In this document: one piece after another, positions 52,047-61,698 of the stretch
How the letters are laid out: each line of letters starts with the position of its first letter
Numbering within the stretch: position 1 is the first letter of the stretch
Origin: Fulvivirga ulvae
GTDB taxonomy: Bacteria; Bacteroidota; Bacteroidia; Cytophagales; Cyclobacteriaceae
Assembly (NCBI RefSeq): GCF_021389975.1
Contig: NZ_CP089981.1
Coordinates: forward strand, 2,877,501-2,941,500
DNA length: 64,000 bases
Reading direction: 5' to 3'
Notes under the pieces: generated by a model
Seen by the model: only the letters and a program-made list of their open reading frames with translations
Told to the model about the DNA's origin: nothing
Database searches by the model: none
Made by a program: the position numbers and the translations under genes

Positions 52047-52075
52047 AGCTTTACTTTTGGAAGTTTAGTAAAGCT
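52047..52075. repeat. Palindromic repeat, copy 2
   Basis: AGCTTTACT pairs perfectly with AGTAAAGCT around an 11-base interior. Its minus strand contains GCTTTACTAAACTTCC, identical to copy 1 at 4013-4028. The flank ACCGC is shared loosely too. No other copy was spotted. Confidence 0.6.
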
Positions 52076-52774
52076 GCGGTTAAGTTACTCAATACTCAAA
52101 TCTCTATACTCAAGTCTGGTACATGTGCCTTATATGCTGATAATGTTAATTTTTGAAGGAAAAAGTCAACGATAGTTGTGAACGTAACTGAAAATTAAAG
52201 GCTGGTCAGTTACCGGACTTTTTTTGCTTTTTAGATTTTTCAGCCGGAGCAACGAGCGGGATTGTCACCAAAGATAGAGTAATTTTGCGAAACCACCATC
52301 AATATTGTGTTTATTTAATATTTAATTGATTTTTGTGTTTTTGATTTTTATGTTTTACATACCAGTTTATTTATGGGTACGACATCAAAATGAATAGAGG
52401 TTTTTGGTATTTGTTTAACCTACTAACAAAACGCACATATGTCAATAATTTTACTACGCTCTTGTCCAGTGCTTTAACAGAAAAAAACTGTCATGTTTAG
52501 TGCTTAAGCCACTAAAATCAGTTTTAATTGATGATTTAATTGACTAATTTTAATTAAAACAATCCGGGAAAAGAAACTGTCTTTGCAAGTCTGAATATTG
52601 ATTTAAGATCATGGGATTTGATTAGAATTAATGTGCGGTTAAGTCAGATCTGAGATTCTTTATATGGTAGTATCTATTGCTTCCGTACTGGATATTCTAC
52701 GTTAAATTATTGTAACTATTTATTTAATAAATTGTATAACGTTGCGCATTTAGGCAACACAAAATTTAACTATT

Positions 52775-53428
52775 ATGTCAGTAGAAACGAATCTATCTCC
52801 CCAAAAAACAAGTGCAACGCACTTGAGAATTCATTTTCCATCTACGGTAAATTTTGCAGCTGCTGAACCAGGTGCAGAATCCGGTTTTTCCGTTGAATCC
52901 GTTGGTACCGGCTCATTCACCGGTTTGGCTTACACTGTTCCTGCACACACAAAGGGAACCTTAAAAGCTAAAATCCAGGTGATGGCTCTAACCTCTGCCG
53001 ATATTAGCGAGCTCAACGGTATGGTAATGAATATGCTGGCTGCCAGCGAAAAGTCAAAAATTGAGTCCTATCAGCGTATTCATGCTTCTGCAAATCTTAG
53101 CTTTTTTGGCTTCCTGTCAGGTGGTGGCGAGGCTTCATATGATAGGGTTGACAGGTCAATGAAATCGCTTGGATTAACAGAGGATCAGATCAGTACTATT
53201 ATTGATAAAATGTTCCAGGCTGCACAAAAAATGTCTCACGTTGAACTTGATTTCACTATTGACAATACTGCAAACGATTACAGTGTATCCGGTGATTTGC
53301 AGTTGTATACAATAGCGGGTCAGATTAGCTCCAAAAAGGGAACCACACAATACAGAATGCTGGCTGATCAGGGTACTGCAGGAAATGGTAGTGCTAAGGC
53401 CACTGGCAAGGTTATCCCATTGTCATAG
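52775..53428 (+). CDS. Orphan 217-residue protein of unknown function
   Basis: 217 residues, no signal peptide. The first 70 residues are low in charge and Ser/Thr/Ala-rich (ATHLRIHFPSTVNFAAAEPG), like a beta-sandwich. Residues 70-155 alternate helix and a glycine stretch (SANLSFFGFLSGGGEASYDRVD, KSLGLTEDQISTIIDKMFQAAQKM). The end is beta again. I recognise no family. A long non-coding leader and a strong terminator suggest it is separately regulated. It is flanked by T9SS protease and kinase genes, but a link is only inferred. Confidence 0.75.
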   Translation: MSVETNLSPQKTSATHLRIHFPSTVNFAAAEPGAESGFSVESVGTGSFTGLAYTVPAHTKGTLKAKIQVMALTSADISELNGMVMNMLAASEKSKIESYQRIHASANLSFFGFLSGGGEASYDRVDRSMKSLGLTEDQISTIIDKMFQAAQKMSHVELDFTIDNTANDYSVSGDLQLYTIAGQISSKKGTTQYRMLADQGTAGNGSAKATGKVIPLS

Positions 53429-53484
53429 TTTCCGGTTCGTGATGTGTCGCAGGGACTTTTAAGGGATTTTTAGTGATGGAAAAG

Positions 53485-53514
53485 GGCCGCTCAAGTTACT
53501 CTTGAGGCGGCTTT
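53485..53514 (+). terminator. Hairpin terminator after the orphan gene
   Basis: GCCGCTCAAG pairs with CTTGAGGCGGC (one bulged base) over a 5-base loop and is followed by CTTTCTG. The T-run is short but the stem is strong and ends the orphan transcript. Confidence 0.65.
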
Positions 53515-53711
53515 CTGCCAATATGCATATCTAGGTATCAATACTTGTATCTTTCTCACAATAAAGTACATGCGAAAGCAAATGGGCAAAAATACATTGC
53601 TTAGGTCGCCTTACCTTTGCTATCATTGCAGTTGATCTTAACTCAATTTTTTCTACGACGGCCTTGTCAGGTCAGTTTTTGCATTTGATTCCCTTCAGGG
53701 ATTGATTTTTT

Positions 53712-56700
53712 ATGAACTTAGGAAAATACACACTCTTTTTATCTGCTTTTGTTATTTTATACTTGCTTTCAATTTTGCAGTTACAGGGACAGGGTGATAA
53801 TACCCGGTTTGAACACATTTCATGGGAAGAAGGTCTTTCCCAGGTGACGGTACAGTCCATTATTCAGGATAGCAGAGGCTTCATGTGGTTTGCCACTGAA
53901 GATGGTCTGAATAAGTACAACGGGTATGAATTTACCATCTACAGACACAATGCGGCCGATTCCGGAAGCCTGTGTTCTAATCGTGTCACCGATTTGTTTG
54001 AAGATAGTAGAGGCAGATTATGGGCAGGCACAAAATATGGGCTGAGCCGCTTCAATAAAAATTCCCAAACATTTGTCAGCTACAGATATAATTTAACAGA
54101 TAGTAATAGCCTGAGCAATAACATGATTAATGGCATTGCTGAAGATCGTTCGGGCAATATATGGATAGCAACGCCGGCCGGGCTGAATAAATATATCTCT
54201 GACAGCGACAATTTTGACAGGTATGATCTAACTTCAACTGATTCCACTGCCCAAAGTGATAATTTTATCAATGATATAGGTATAGATCTCAAAGGCAACC
54301 TCTGGCTGGCTACTGTCGGCGGATTAAAGTGCTTTGACCCTTCGACAAGCAGATTGGTTGCTTATACTTTTGACGCGGGAGATGGTCTGAAGTATAACGA
54401 CAACCAGTTGATATCGCTATTTATTAACAGGGATGAAGGGACAATTTGGCTGGGCACTGCACATGGGTTGTACAGCTTTGACCCTGAAAAGGAAAAGTTT
54501 ACAGCACATTATCATCCGGATTATCGACCTAATGTACCTGAAAACCATATATTTTCCATTTCTCAGGACAATCAGGGCAAAGTATGGTTTGGCACTATGG
54601 GAGGAGGTTTGTACGGTCTTGATAGTCATGGGAAACAATTCTCTCATTATGTGAAAAACAATCAGGATCCATACAGCCTTAGCGATAATGCCATTGTTGA
54701 AGTGTATATTGATAGGCTCGGCTATGTATGGTTGGGCACGCAGGCCGGAGGCATAAACAGAACCAATGGTCAGGGACAGAATTTCAGGGCTTATTATGAG
54801 CATACGGGTGATGAAAACAGTTTGAGTGGCAGTACTGCCTGGGATATTTTTGAAGACAGTGACAGCCTCCTATGGGTAGCAACGGACCAGGGGCTCAATA
54901 GCTACAACAGGGAGTCGGGACAGTGGAGAAACTATAGCCCGGAGTATGAGCGAAGCGCCTCCAACCGTAAAACCATATGGTCTGGCTTTGAAGACAACTC
55001 AGGAAGCATCTGGATAGGTAAAAACGGCGAAGGCCTTGGAAAGCTGAATAAAGAAACAGGAGAACTTACATATTACCACGATGATCCCGACAAACCCGGC
55101 AAAAGGGTATGGAACGTTTGGAGGGTTAGAGAAGCAGAAAAGGATTTTTTATGGATAGCTACTTTAGGTAGTGGATTAAAAAAATTCGACAGATCAACGG
55201 GCAAATTTATACATTATACGCATGATCAGGCCGATGACAGCAGCTTGAGCAATGATTTTGTCTGGAGTATGCTGATGGATGGTGATATCATGTGGTTGGG
55301 TACCGGAGAAGGTCTTAACCGTTTTGATATCAAAAACGGGAAGTTTACCCATTACAAACATGACCCGACAGTGACCGGCAGCATTAGCAACAACAATATA
55401 TACGCTCTGCATGAAGGTGACGACGGTATATTATGGGTGGGCACAAACAACGGCCTGAACAAGTTTGACAAAACCACAGGTACTTTTAAAGCCTATCAGG
55501 AGCAGCATGGGTTGGTCAATAATGTGATCTACGGTATTCTGGAAGATGGCAACGGATATTTATGGCTAAGTACCAACAAAGGCCTTTCAAAGTTTGACCC
55601 TCGGGCTGAGGTTTTTAAAAACTTTGATGCAAGCGATGGCTTGCAGAGCAATGAATTTAACGCAGGAGCTTATTATAAAACACAGTCGGGGGAAATGTGT
55701 TTCGGAGGTATAAACGGGTTTAATATTTTCCATCCTGATAGCATTCGCGACAATCTGGATGTTCCGCCTGTGGTAATTACCAGCTTTGAGATTTTCAATA
55801 AGCCCGTACCGATCGGCGAAGACTCTCCTCTGAAAAAGCATATTACCGAAACAGACGAAATTGCACTTTCATATGATCAGTCCGTTTTTTCATTTGGATT
55901 TGCAGCATTGAATTATACCAGCCCTGAAGCCAACGAATATGCTTATATGCTGGAAGGTTTTGATGAGGATTGGTATAATGTTGAACACCGGAGATTTGTG
56001 ACCTACACCAACATACCACCGGGAACTTATACTTTTAGGGTAAAGGGTTCTAACAATGATGGTGTATGGAATGAAGAGGGTACCTCCATCGTAGTGACTA
56101 TTGTACCACCGTTCTGGCAGACCTATTGGTTTTATACTTTGTTGATTGTTGCTGCTGTTTTGCTTGTGGTCATTATTTTTCAATTACGCCTGCGGAACCT
56201 CCGAAAAGCAAGAAAGCTGCTTGAAAAACAGGTGGATAAGCAAACCAGGGAACTGAAGCAGGAAAAGGAGCGTGTAGTAGCACATAATGAGCGACTCAAT
56301 GACGCTCTTCATGAGCTGAAGGAGGCCCAGACGCAGCTGGTACAGTCGGAGAAGATGGCATCACTGGGCCAGCTGACAGCGGGAGTGGCCCATGAGATCA
56401 ATAACCCTGTAAACTTTGTGTCTGCCGGGATAGATTCCCTACGGGTAGATTATGAAGATATACTGGCACTGCTTAACCGATACCGTGCGGGAGCGTCTGT
56501 AGACGAAATTGAGAAGTTTGAAAAAGAAATAGCATTTGAAGATTTGCTGGAAGAAATAGAACATCTGTTTGGCGGTATTAAAGACGGAGCGGTGCGAACC
56601 CGGGAGATTGTCAAAAGTCTCCAGAGCTTTTCTCGTCTGGATGAAGGCAATCTGAAGCGGGCATCTATTAATGAGGGAATAGAAGCCACACTTGTAATTT

Positions 56701-57110
56701 TAAAGAGTGGTTTGGAAAATAGGATAGAGGTGGTTAGGGATTTTGGTGACTTGCCCGAAATAGAGTGTTACCCGGGACAGATCAACCAGGTATTTATGAA
56801 TATTCTCTCCAATGCCATACAGGCTATAGATGGGCCGGGTATGATCAGGATATCTACCAGCACTGAAGATAACCATGTGGTCGTAAAAATCGAAGATTCC
56901 GGGAAAGGCATTTCTCAGGAACATTTGAACAAAATATTCGATCCCTTTTTTACTACTAAAGATGTCGGACAGGGTACTGGCCTCGGGCTGTCAATATCAT
57001 ATGGTATCATAGCCAGGCATCATGGTAAAATTCTTGTCAAAAGCCATTACGGTGAGGGCACTACTTTTACAATCAGGCTGCCGGTCACCCCGGTGGTTCA
57101 AACTATTTAA
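53712..57110 (+). CDS. Propeller/Y_Y_Y sensor histidine kinase (second)
   Basis: 1132 residues with a signal peptide (ILYLLSILQLQGQ). Reg_prop repeats (FMWFATEDGLNKYNGYEFTIYRHN and many more) fill residues 35-660. A Y_Y_Y domain (YAYMLEGFDEDWYNV) follows, one membrane segment (TYWFYTLLIVAAVLLVVIIFQL), a coiled coil, then MASLGQLTAGVAHEINNPVNFVSAG and an HATPase (NILSNAIQAIDGPG, DSGKGISQEHLNKIFDPFFTTKDVGQGTGLGLSI). The kinase core is of the HPK4 type, unlike the other propeller kinase. No receiver or DNA-binding domain is attached. Confidence 0.9.
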   Translation: MNLGKYTLFLSAFVILYLLSILQLQGQGDNTRFEHISWEEGLSQVTVQSIIQDSRGFMWFATEDGLNKYNGYEFTIYRHNAADSGSLCSNRVTDLFEDSRGRLWAGTKYGLSRFNKNSQTFVSYRYNLTDSNSLSNNMINGIAEDRSGNIWIATPAGLNKYISDSDNFDRYDLTSTDSTAQSDNFINDIGIDLKGNLWLATVGGLKCFDPSTSRLVAYTFDAGDGLKYNDNQLISLFINRDEGTIWLGTAHGLYSFDPEKEKFTAHYHPDYRPNVPENHIFSISQDNQGKVWFGTMGGGLYGLDSHGKQFSHYVKNNQDPYSLSDNAIVEVYIDRLGYVWLGTQAGGINRTNGQGQNFRAYYEHTGDENSLSGSTAWDIFEDSDSLLWVATDQGLNSYNRESGQWRNYSPEYERSASNRKTIWSGFEDNSGSIWIGKNGEGLGKLNKETGELTYYHDDPDKPGKRVWNVWRVREAEKDFLWIATLGSGLKKFDRSTGKFIHYTHDQADDSSLSNDFVWSMLMDGDIMWLGTGEGLNRFDIKNGKFTHYKHDPTVTGSISNNNIYALHEGDDGILWVGTNNGLNKFDKTTGTFKAYQEQHGLVNNVIYGILEDGNGYLWLSTNKGLSKFDPRAEVFKNFDASDGLQSNEFNAGAYYKTQSGEMCFGGINGFNIFHPDSIRDNLDVPPVVITSFEIFNKPVPIGEDSPLKKHITETDEIALSYDQSVFSFGFAALNYTSPEANEYAYMLEGFDEDWYNVEHRRFVTYTNIPPGTYTFRVKGSNNDGVWNEEGTSIVVTIVPPFWQTYWFYTLLIVAAVLLVVIIFQLRLRNLRKARKLLEKQVDKQTRELKQEKERVVAHNERLNDALHELKEAQTQLVQSEKMASLGQLTAGVAHEINNPVNFVSAGIDSLRVDYEDILALLNRYRAGASVDEIEKFEKEIAFEDLLEEIEHLFGGIKDGAVRTREIVKSLQSFSRLDEGNLKRASINEGIEATLVILKSGLENRIEVVRDFGDLPEIECYPGQINQVFMNILSNAIQAIDGPGMIRISTSTEDNHVVVKIEDSGKGISQEHLNKIFDPFFTTKDVGQGTGLGLSISYGIIARHHGKILVKSHYGEGTTFTIRLPVTPVVQTI

Positions 57111-57272
57111 AATAAAATAGCTGGTAAAACCAAATTAAGTATCCATCTGATAGCCAGTAAATTGGCGGGAGTAACTAAAAGTAATCCCACAGAAATTGTG
57201 CTGCTCAGGAAGTATTGGTTATTTTTCAAAACTAAAATGTAAATCAACTAACCTGATAAACGTTAAAGTACA

Positions 57273-57878
57273 ATGAGCCCCATGAAACATCTTTTAGCCC
57301 TGTGCATTGTATTATCCTGGAGTGGATGTAAAGTAAATAACCAAACATCCGACTCTTCCGGGTCTCAGGCTATGGCGCCAGTTACCACGGGATATTCTGA
57401 TTGCGACTATGGCATAAAGATATTCAACCAACATGCCAGCGGGGGGATCATCAACGACCTTAAAGAAGTTAAAGAGAAATACGGAAACCTGCCGGATGAG
57501 CTTAAAGCGCTATACCCGGCAGCAAGATCTACATGGAATTCAGCCTTACGGAGCCTGAAGTTCTCTTACACAAAAGATTACCAGGCTGATCTGCCCGACT
57601 ATACAGGCTCGCTTGAAGATTGGAGGAACAGCAATTTAAACGATGATCAAAAGTTCTTTATGCTACTGACAGAGCTAAAGTATGGCCCATACCCCGTGGG
57701 CTCAAGAGATATGGAAGCACGGGCAGGCTGGGCCGAAAGAGCCAATATGAGCAAAAGATTAAACGCTTTCATCCGCGTGGCACTTCATGGTAATTGCCAA
57801 CCTGTGGCTGCCTATAAGGTAAAGGGCCTGCTGGATCCGGAAATGCTTCCCCAAGAGCTGGAAAGTGCTATAAACTGA
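57273..57878 (+). CDS. Lipoprotein of unknown function
   Basis: 201 residues. The lipoprotein signal ends LSWSGC near residue 19. The mature part is helical with FNQHASGGIINDLKEVKEKYGNLPDELKALYP and LEDWRNSNLNDDQKFFMLLTELKYGPYPVGSRDMEARAGW. No family recognised. It follows the second propeller kinase by 163 bp but with its own start region. Convergent with the histidine kinase behind it. Confidence 0.65.
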   Translation: MSPMKHLLALCIVLSWSGCKVNNQTSDSSGSQAMAPVTTGYSDCDYGIKIFNQHASGGIINDLKEVKEKYGNLPDELKALYPAARSTWNSALRSLKFSYTKDYQADLPDYTGSLEDWRNSNLNDDQKFFMLLTELKYGPYPVGSRDMEARAGWAERANMSKRLNAFIRVALHGNCQPVAAYKVKGLLDPEMLPQELESAIN

Positions 57879-57912
57879 TCATTTTTTTAAAATATATATC
57901 TATCTGTCGGTA

Positions 57913-59181
57913 TTAAAATACGACGGAAAAGCAATGTGTATTATTACTATAGTTGTACTTCAACTCATACATATTGGTATCGCAGATTCTCTTTACTATG
58001 GACAGCCCCAGCCCGGTGCCTTTATGTTCTGAGCCTTTGGCAAAGCGGTTGAATAACTTCTCTAGGGGAACCTTTAAACGAGCTCCCGTATTGGTGATCG
58101 TAAATATGCCGTTATGGGTAGTGATGGTGACTTCACCACCAGGATCGCTATAGCGTATGGCGTTGGTGATCAGGTTGGTTACAAGCACTTCTACCAGGGT
58201 TTTGTTGCCATTGATATTCAGTGTACTCAAATGGCTGGAAATGTTGATGCCACGCATGTCTGCCAGATGAACTATGTTCGAAACCAATATGCTTACCAGT
58301 TCAGAAACATCAAAAGTCTCGGTTTCAGTAAACTGATGGTTCTCAATCTTGCTTAACAACAGCAGTCCTTTATTGAGTTTTGTAAGGCGCTGCAGACTCT
58401 GCACGAGGTCCTGTATGGCCAAGGACTGCTCTTCGCTAAGGTCGGGGCTTTGCATAAGCATATCTACTTTAGAGTGAAGTATGGCCAGCGGTGTTTGAAG
58501 TTCGTGTGAGAGATTTTCTATAAACTCCTTTTGCTGAAGAAATATTTTTCTGTTTCGTTCTGTTAGGCGCTCTACAGCTTTGTTGAGATCACTGAATTCG
58601 GAGATTTCCGTAGGCTCAAAGCTTATTTCCTTGTGTTTGTCCAGTTTATATGCCTTTAGTGCATTAAGTGTTTTATAGAATGGCTTCCATAGCTTTTGTG
58701 ACAAGTGACGATTGATCAGAGCCAGGCCTGTTACCAGCACTATGGCCAGCAGGCCCTGGGCAACTCCAAGAGTTAGTATGAGCCCTTTATTATTAACAAT
58801 AGAGGTACGTACAGTGAGCAGGTAAGGCTTGCCCTTCACTAATACCTTGGATGTAAGTGTACGAAAAGGGTGGGTCTGGTCGTGGATACTGTCATATTCA
58901 TAAATTGTTTCAAAAGTATCCTGATAGGGAGCATCGCTAAATTCGACAAGGTCTATTTCATGCACTACATTGTTAAGCACTACAAGATCGGTTTCGAGAT
59001 GCTCCAGGTACTCCAGGTCCTTTACATGATCGATGAACTCGTCACGATAAAGCAACAGCAGGTCATCCACTTCATTTTCAATAATATAGCTTATAAATGC
59101 TATGAATAGCGGTATACTAAGCAGTACCAGCAACAGTTTGTATATGATCTGGCTGCGAAAGCTTTTTTGAAGGAGTCTCAT
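57913..59181 (-). CDS. Membrane sensor histidine kinase
   Basis: 422 residues from ATG 59181. Two membrane segments (IIYKLLLVLLSIPLFIAFISYII near residues 12-34, LGVAQGLLAIVLVTGLALI near 158-177) frame a short periplasmic sensor of about 120 residues. HisKA: FIENLSHELQTPLAILHSKVDML with the phospho-acceptor His; HATPase: LVTNLITNAIRYSDPGGE, GTGLGLSIVKRIC. It is the partner of the response regulator whose stop overlaps its start by 4 bp. The periplasmic sensor has no recognised fold. Confidence 0.9.
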   Translation of the reverse strand: MRLLQKSFRSQIIYKLLLVLLSIPLFIAFISYIIENEVDDLLLLYRDEFIDHVKDLEYLEHLETDLVVLNNVVHEIDLVEFSDAPYQDTFETIYEYDSIHDQTHPFRTLTSKVLVKGKPYLLTVRTSIVNNKGLILTLGVAQGLLAIVLVTGLALINRHLSQKLWKPFYKTLNALKAYKLDKHKEISFEPTEISEFSDLNKAVERLTERNRKIFLQQKEFIENLSHELQTPLAILHSKVDMLMQSPDLSEEQSLAIQDLVQSLQRLTKLNKGLLLLSKIENHQFTETETFDVSELVSILVSNIVHLADMRGINISSHLSTLNINGNKTLVEVLVTNLITNAIRYSDPGGEVTITTHNGIFTITNTGARLKVPLEKLFNRFAKGSEHKGTGLGLSIVKRICDTNMYELKYNYSNNTHCFSVVF

Positions 59182-59852
59182 ATTGAAAATTTGTAGCCCA
59201 GGCCGTAGACGGTATTGATATAATCCGTGCATCTGGCTGCGGTCAGCTTCCTCTTTAAATTTTTAATATGGGCGTAAATGAAATCAAAACTGTCCATCAT
59301 ATCGGCATCGTCACCCGTGAGGTGTTCCGCTATGGCCATTTTGGAAACCACCCTGTTTTTATTAGAGATCAAAAACAGGAGCAGGTCAAATTCTGATTTG
59401 GTTAAAGGCACTTTTTCACCATTTACATGTATAACCTTTGCTGACAGGTCGAGCATAATCTCTTCGAACTTCACAATGTCGTTACCCTCAAACTTACGTC
59501 GCCGTACTATGGCATGTACCCGAGCGCCCAGCTCTGCCATGTGAAACGGCTTGGGCAGGTAATCGTCGGCTCCCAGTTTAAGCCCTTTCAGCCGGTCATC
59601 CAGGGAATTTTTGGCAGAGATAATCAGCACCCCATCCGTTTTGTTCATCTTTTTAAGCTCCTGTAGCAGCTGTAGCCCGCTTCCTCCCGGCAGTGTGATA
59701 TCGAGCAGAATGCAATCATAGTCAAAAGCACTTATCTTCTCCAGGGCTTCAGGGAAAGTAGAAGCGCATTCGCATAGAAAACTTTCGCTTTTGAGGTAGG
59801 CGGCTATGCTTTTAGCCAGATTTTCTTCGTCTTCAACAATCAAAATTTTCAC
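59178..59852 (-). CDS. OmpR-family response regulator
   Basis: 224 residues. Receiver domain: ILIVEDEENLAKSI at the start, Asp51 in DCILLDITLPGGSG, Lys in DDYLPKPFH. A winged-helix effector domain follows (VPLTKSEFDLLLFLISNKNRVVSKM, DFIYAHIKNLKRKL, YINTVYGLGYKFSI). It should bind DNA as a dimer after phosphorylation by the kinase gene it overlaps. Target genes are unknown; the nearby carbonic anhydrases are only candidates. Confidence 0.93.
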   Translation of the reverse strand: MKILIVEDEENLAKSIAAYLKSESFLCECASTFPEALEKISAFDYDCILLDITLPGGSGLQLLQELKKMNKTDGVLIISAKNSLDDRLKGLKLGADDYLPKPFHMAELGARVHAIVRRRKFEGNDIVKFEEIMLDLSAKVIHVNGEKVPLTKSEFDLLLFLISNKNRVVSKMAIAEHLTGDDADMMDSFDFIYAHIKNLKRKLTAARCTDYINTVYGLGYKFSI

Positions 59853-60004
59853 TGTACAAGATCAATGGGTAATTTACAAATAATTAATTTTTCAGCTGTC
59901 TAAATCAACACTGTTATTCACTTCATGTGCCCGAAGGCTTAAAATCAGATATAAACAGCAGGAAAGGACTAAATGCCTTTCCCGCTATTCAAACTAAACA
60001 CAAT

Positions 60005-60805
60005 TTACAAAGACTCTTTAATAACTCTTCCGTTAAGAGGCTGAACATTTCTGTAGTTGTTGACCGGCATTAATTCGCGAAGGTCGTTTATCATTTTTAA
60101 AGAAACACTCAACGGCTGTTTGAAAATGAACCATTGCACCCCTTCGGTACATGGCGGAGTAGTCAGTGATCCGGTATATGCATAGTATTGCTTTTGCTGA
60201 GGGATAACATCATTCATGTTAAAAGTAGCATTAACACCCTTCTTCTCATCCACGGCAAGAGGCAGGTAGCCATCAAGGAACTGAAATGCGGGGCTGTTGA
60301 TCTCACTCTCTACGGCCATTACCGCGAACACGGCGTATTTTCCGCTTTCACTTACATGTACCAGGTGAATAACCATAGGAAAGTGTACCCCTTTAATGGT
60401 GTGCTCTGAAAGCTCATGGAAGTGAAACTGCTTTAGCTCATATTTTTCGCCATTCAGTGTGATGTAGTCTCCCGCATCAAAATTGTATTGGATTGAATGA
60501 CCGTTGTTTACCACTTCATGGATTTTTGTGCTCTTGCTGTAGTGGATATCGAGAGGTTGCAGTGTGCTATCCGTTTCCGTTTGAAGGATATCTACCGGTG
60601 ACTGAAACTTACCGCCACAGTCGCCCTTTTCAAATTCTGCCCAGTGGTCGGGGCCGGTTTCCCCACCGTAGCTCCATTCTTTCTTTTCACCTGCCTCTGC
60701 GGCAGAGGCTTGCTTTTCCTGTTGTTCCTCTATTTGTTTCTTTTCAGTGCTGCATGATGTTGCAAAAACAAAACCAGCGATCAGTATTAAAAAATTGCGT
60801 TTCAT
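60005..60805 (-). CDS. Alpha carbonic anhydrase lipoprotein (first)
   Basis: 266 residues from ATG 60805. Lipoprotein signal (LIAGFVFATSC, Cys near 18), then a Glu-rich linker. WSYGGETGPDHWAEFEKGDCGGKFQSPVDI opens the alpha-CA domain. Zinc ligands are in KQFHFHELSEHTIKG (two His) and VIHLVHVSE (third His); TGSLTTPPCTEGVQWFIFK follows, the hallmark end. It hydrates CO2 in the periplasm or on the surface. It lies next to a paralogue on the same strand with 90 bp between them. Confidence 0.92.
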   Translation of the reverse strand: MKRNFLILIAGFVFATSCSTEKKQIEEQQEKQASAAEAGEKKEWSYGGETGPDHWAEFEKGDCGGKFQSPVDILQTETDSTLQPLDIHYSKSTKIHEVVNNGHSIQYNFDAGDYITLNGEKYELKQFHFHELSEHTIKGVHFPMVIHLVHVSESGKYAVFAVMAVESEINSPAFQFLDGYLPLAVDEKKGVNATFNMNDVIPQQKQYYAYTGSLTTPPCTEGVQWFIFKQPLSVSLKMINDLRELMPVNNYRNVQPLNGRVIKESL

Positions 60806-60895
60806 AAAAATCAGGATTGTCATCGTTATTTTAATTGTAAGACTAGGCCAGGCAACTCATATCTTGCCCTAACCATTATATTTTTAGTTCTTTTA

Positions 60896-61660
60896 CTATA
60901 CAGACTCTTTTACAATCCTTCCGTTGAGCGGTTGCGTTGGCCTGTAATTGTGGGCAGGCATTGCATCACGAAGGTCCTCTATCAGGCTCACCGGAGCTTC
61001 AACAGGCGTCTTAAAGATGAACCACTGTACGGCTTCCGTACAAGGAGGAGTAGTTAAAGAACCAGTATATGTAAAGTATTGCCTTCCGGCAGGCAGTACC
61101 TTATTTATATCGTAGGTATTGTTAACCGTCTTGCTTTCTTCCACGGCCAATGGCAGGTAGTTGTCAAGAAAATCAAACTGCTCAATCTCCGTGGCACTTT
61201 CCTCGGTCAGTACGCCCAGCACAGCATACTTTCCTGCATCACTCACATGTACAAGGTGTATCTCCATAGGGAAATGTACACCCCCGACTGTGTGCTCTGA
61301 AAGTTCGTGGAAATGGAATTGCTTCAATTCGTATTTTTCACCGTTGAGAGTGATATAGTTGCCAGACTCAAAATTGAACTGAACCGTATGGCCATTGTTC
61401 ACTACATTGCTGATCTTTATGCCTGCGTCGTAATGAATGTCCAGCGGTTGCAATGTGCTGTCAGTTTGTGTTTGCAAAATATCTACGGGAGACTGAAATG
61501 CACCACCGCACTCACTTTCCTGTTCAATTTCCGCCCAGTAGTCAGGTCCGGTTTCTCCGTCATAGCTCCACTCTTCAGCATACGCAACCTTGTCGTCATC
61601 ATTGCTACATGATGCTGCAAAGCAAAAAATGGCAATTAATACTAAAAAATTGTGTTTCAT
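60896..61660 (-). CDS. Alpha carbonic anhydrase lipoprotein (second)
   Basis: 254 residues. Lipoprotein signal (LIAIFCFAASC), then WSYDGETGPDYWAEIEQESECGGAFQSPVDI and KQFHFHELSEHTVGGVHFPMEIHLVHVSDAGKY with all three zinc His, then TGSLTTPPCTEAVQWFIFK. Clearly a tandem duplicate of the gene downstream of it, diverged in the linker and in the loop after residue 150. Both should hydrate CO2. Confidence 0.92.
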   Translation of the reverse strand: MKHNFLVLIAIFCFAASCSNDDDKVAYAEEWSYDGETGPDYWAEIEQESECGGAFQSPVDILQTQTDSTLQPLDIHYDAGIKISNVVNNGHTVQFNFESGNYITLNGEKYELKQFHFHELSEHTVGGVHFPMEIHLVHVSDAGKYAVLGVLTEESATEIEQFDFLDNYLPLAVEESKTVNNTYDINKVLPAGRQYFTYTGSLTTPPCTEAVQWFIFKTPVEAPVSLIEDLRDAMPAHNYRPTQPLNGRIVKESV

Positions 61661-61698
61661 AAAACTGTTTTTTGTTTGTAATTAAAATTTATAGTTAT

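Larger units (their letters stand above)
51628..52774. other. Long A+T-rich gap
   Basis: About 1.15 kb without a supported gene. It contains the terminator of the protease gene, the second palindromic repeat (52047-52075), an ATGCCGTCACGGCAT palindrome near 51942 and long T/A-rich tracts before 52775. Candidate ORFs are under 45 codons and not convincing. The last 200 bases should carry the promoter of the orphan gene. Confidence 0.4.

Noticed and set aside
52740..52763. GTTGC...GCAAC inverted repeat as another Fur-like box
   Set aside because: Spacing between arms is about eight bases instead of three and the flanks differ.
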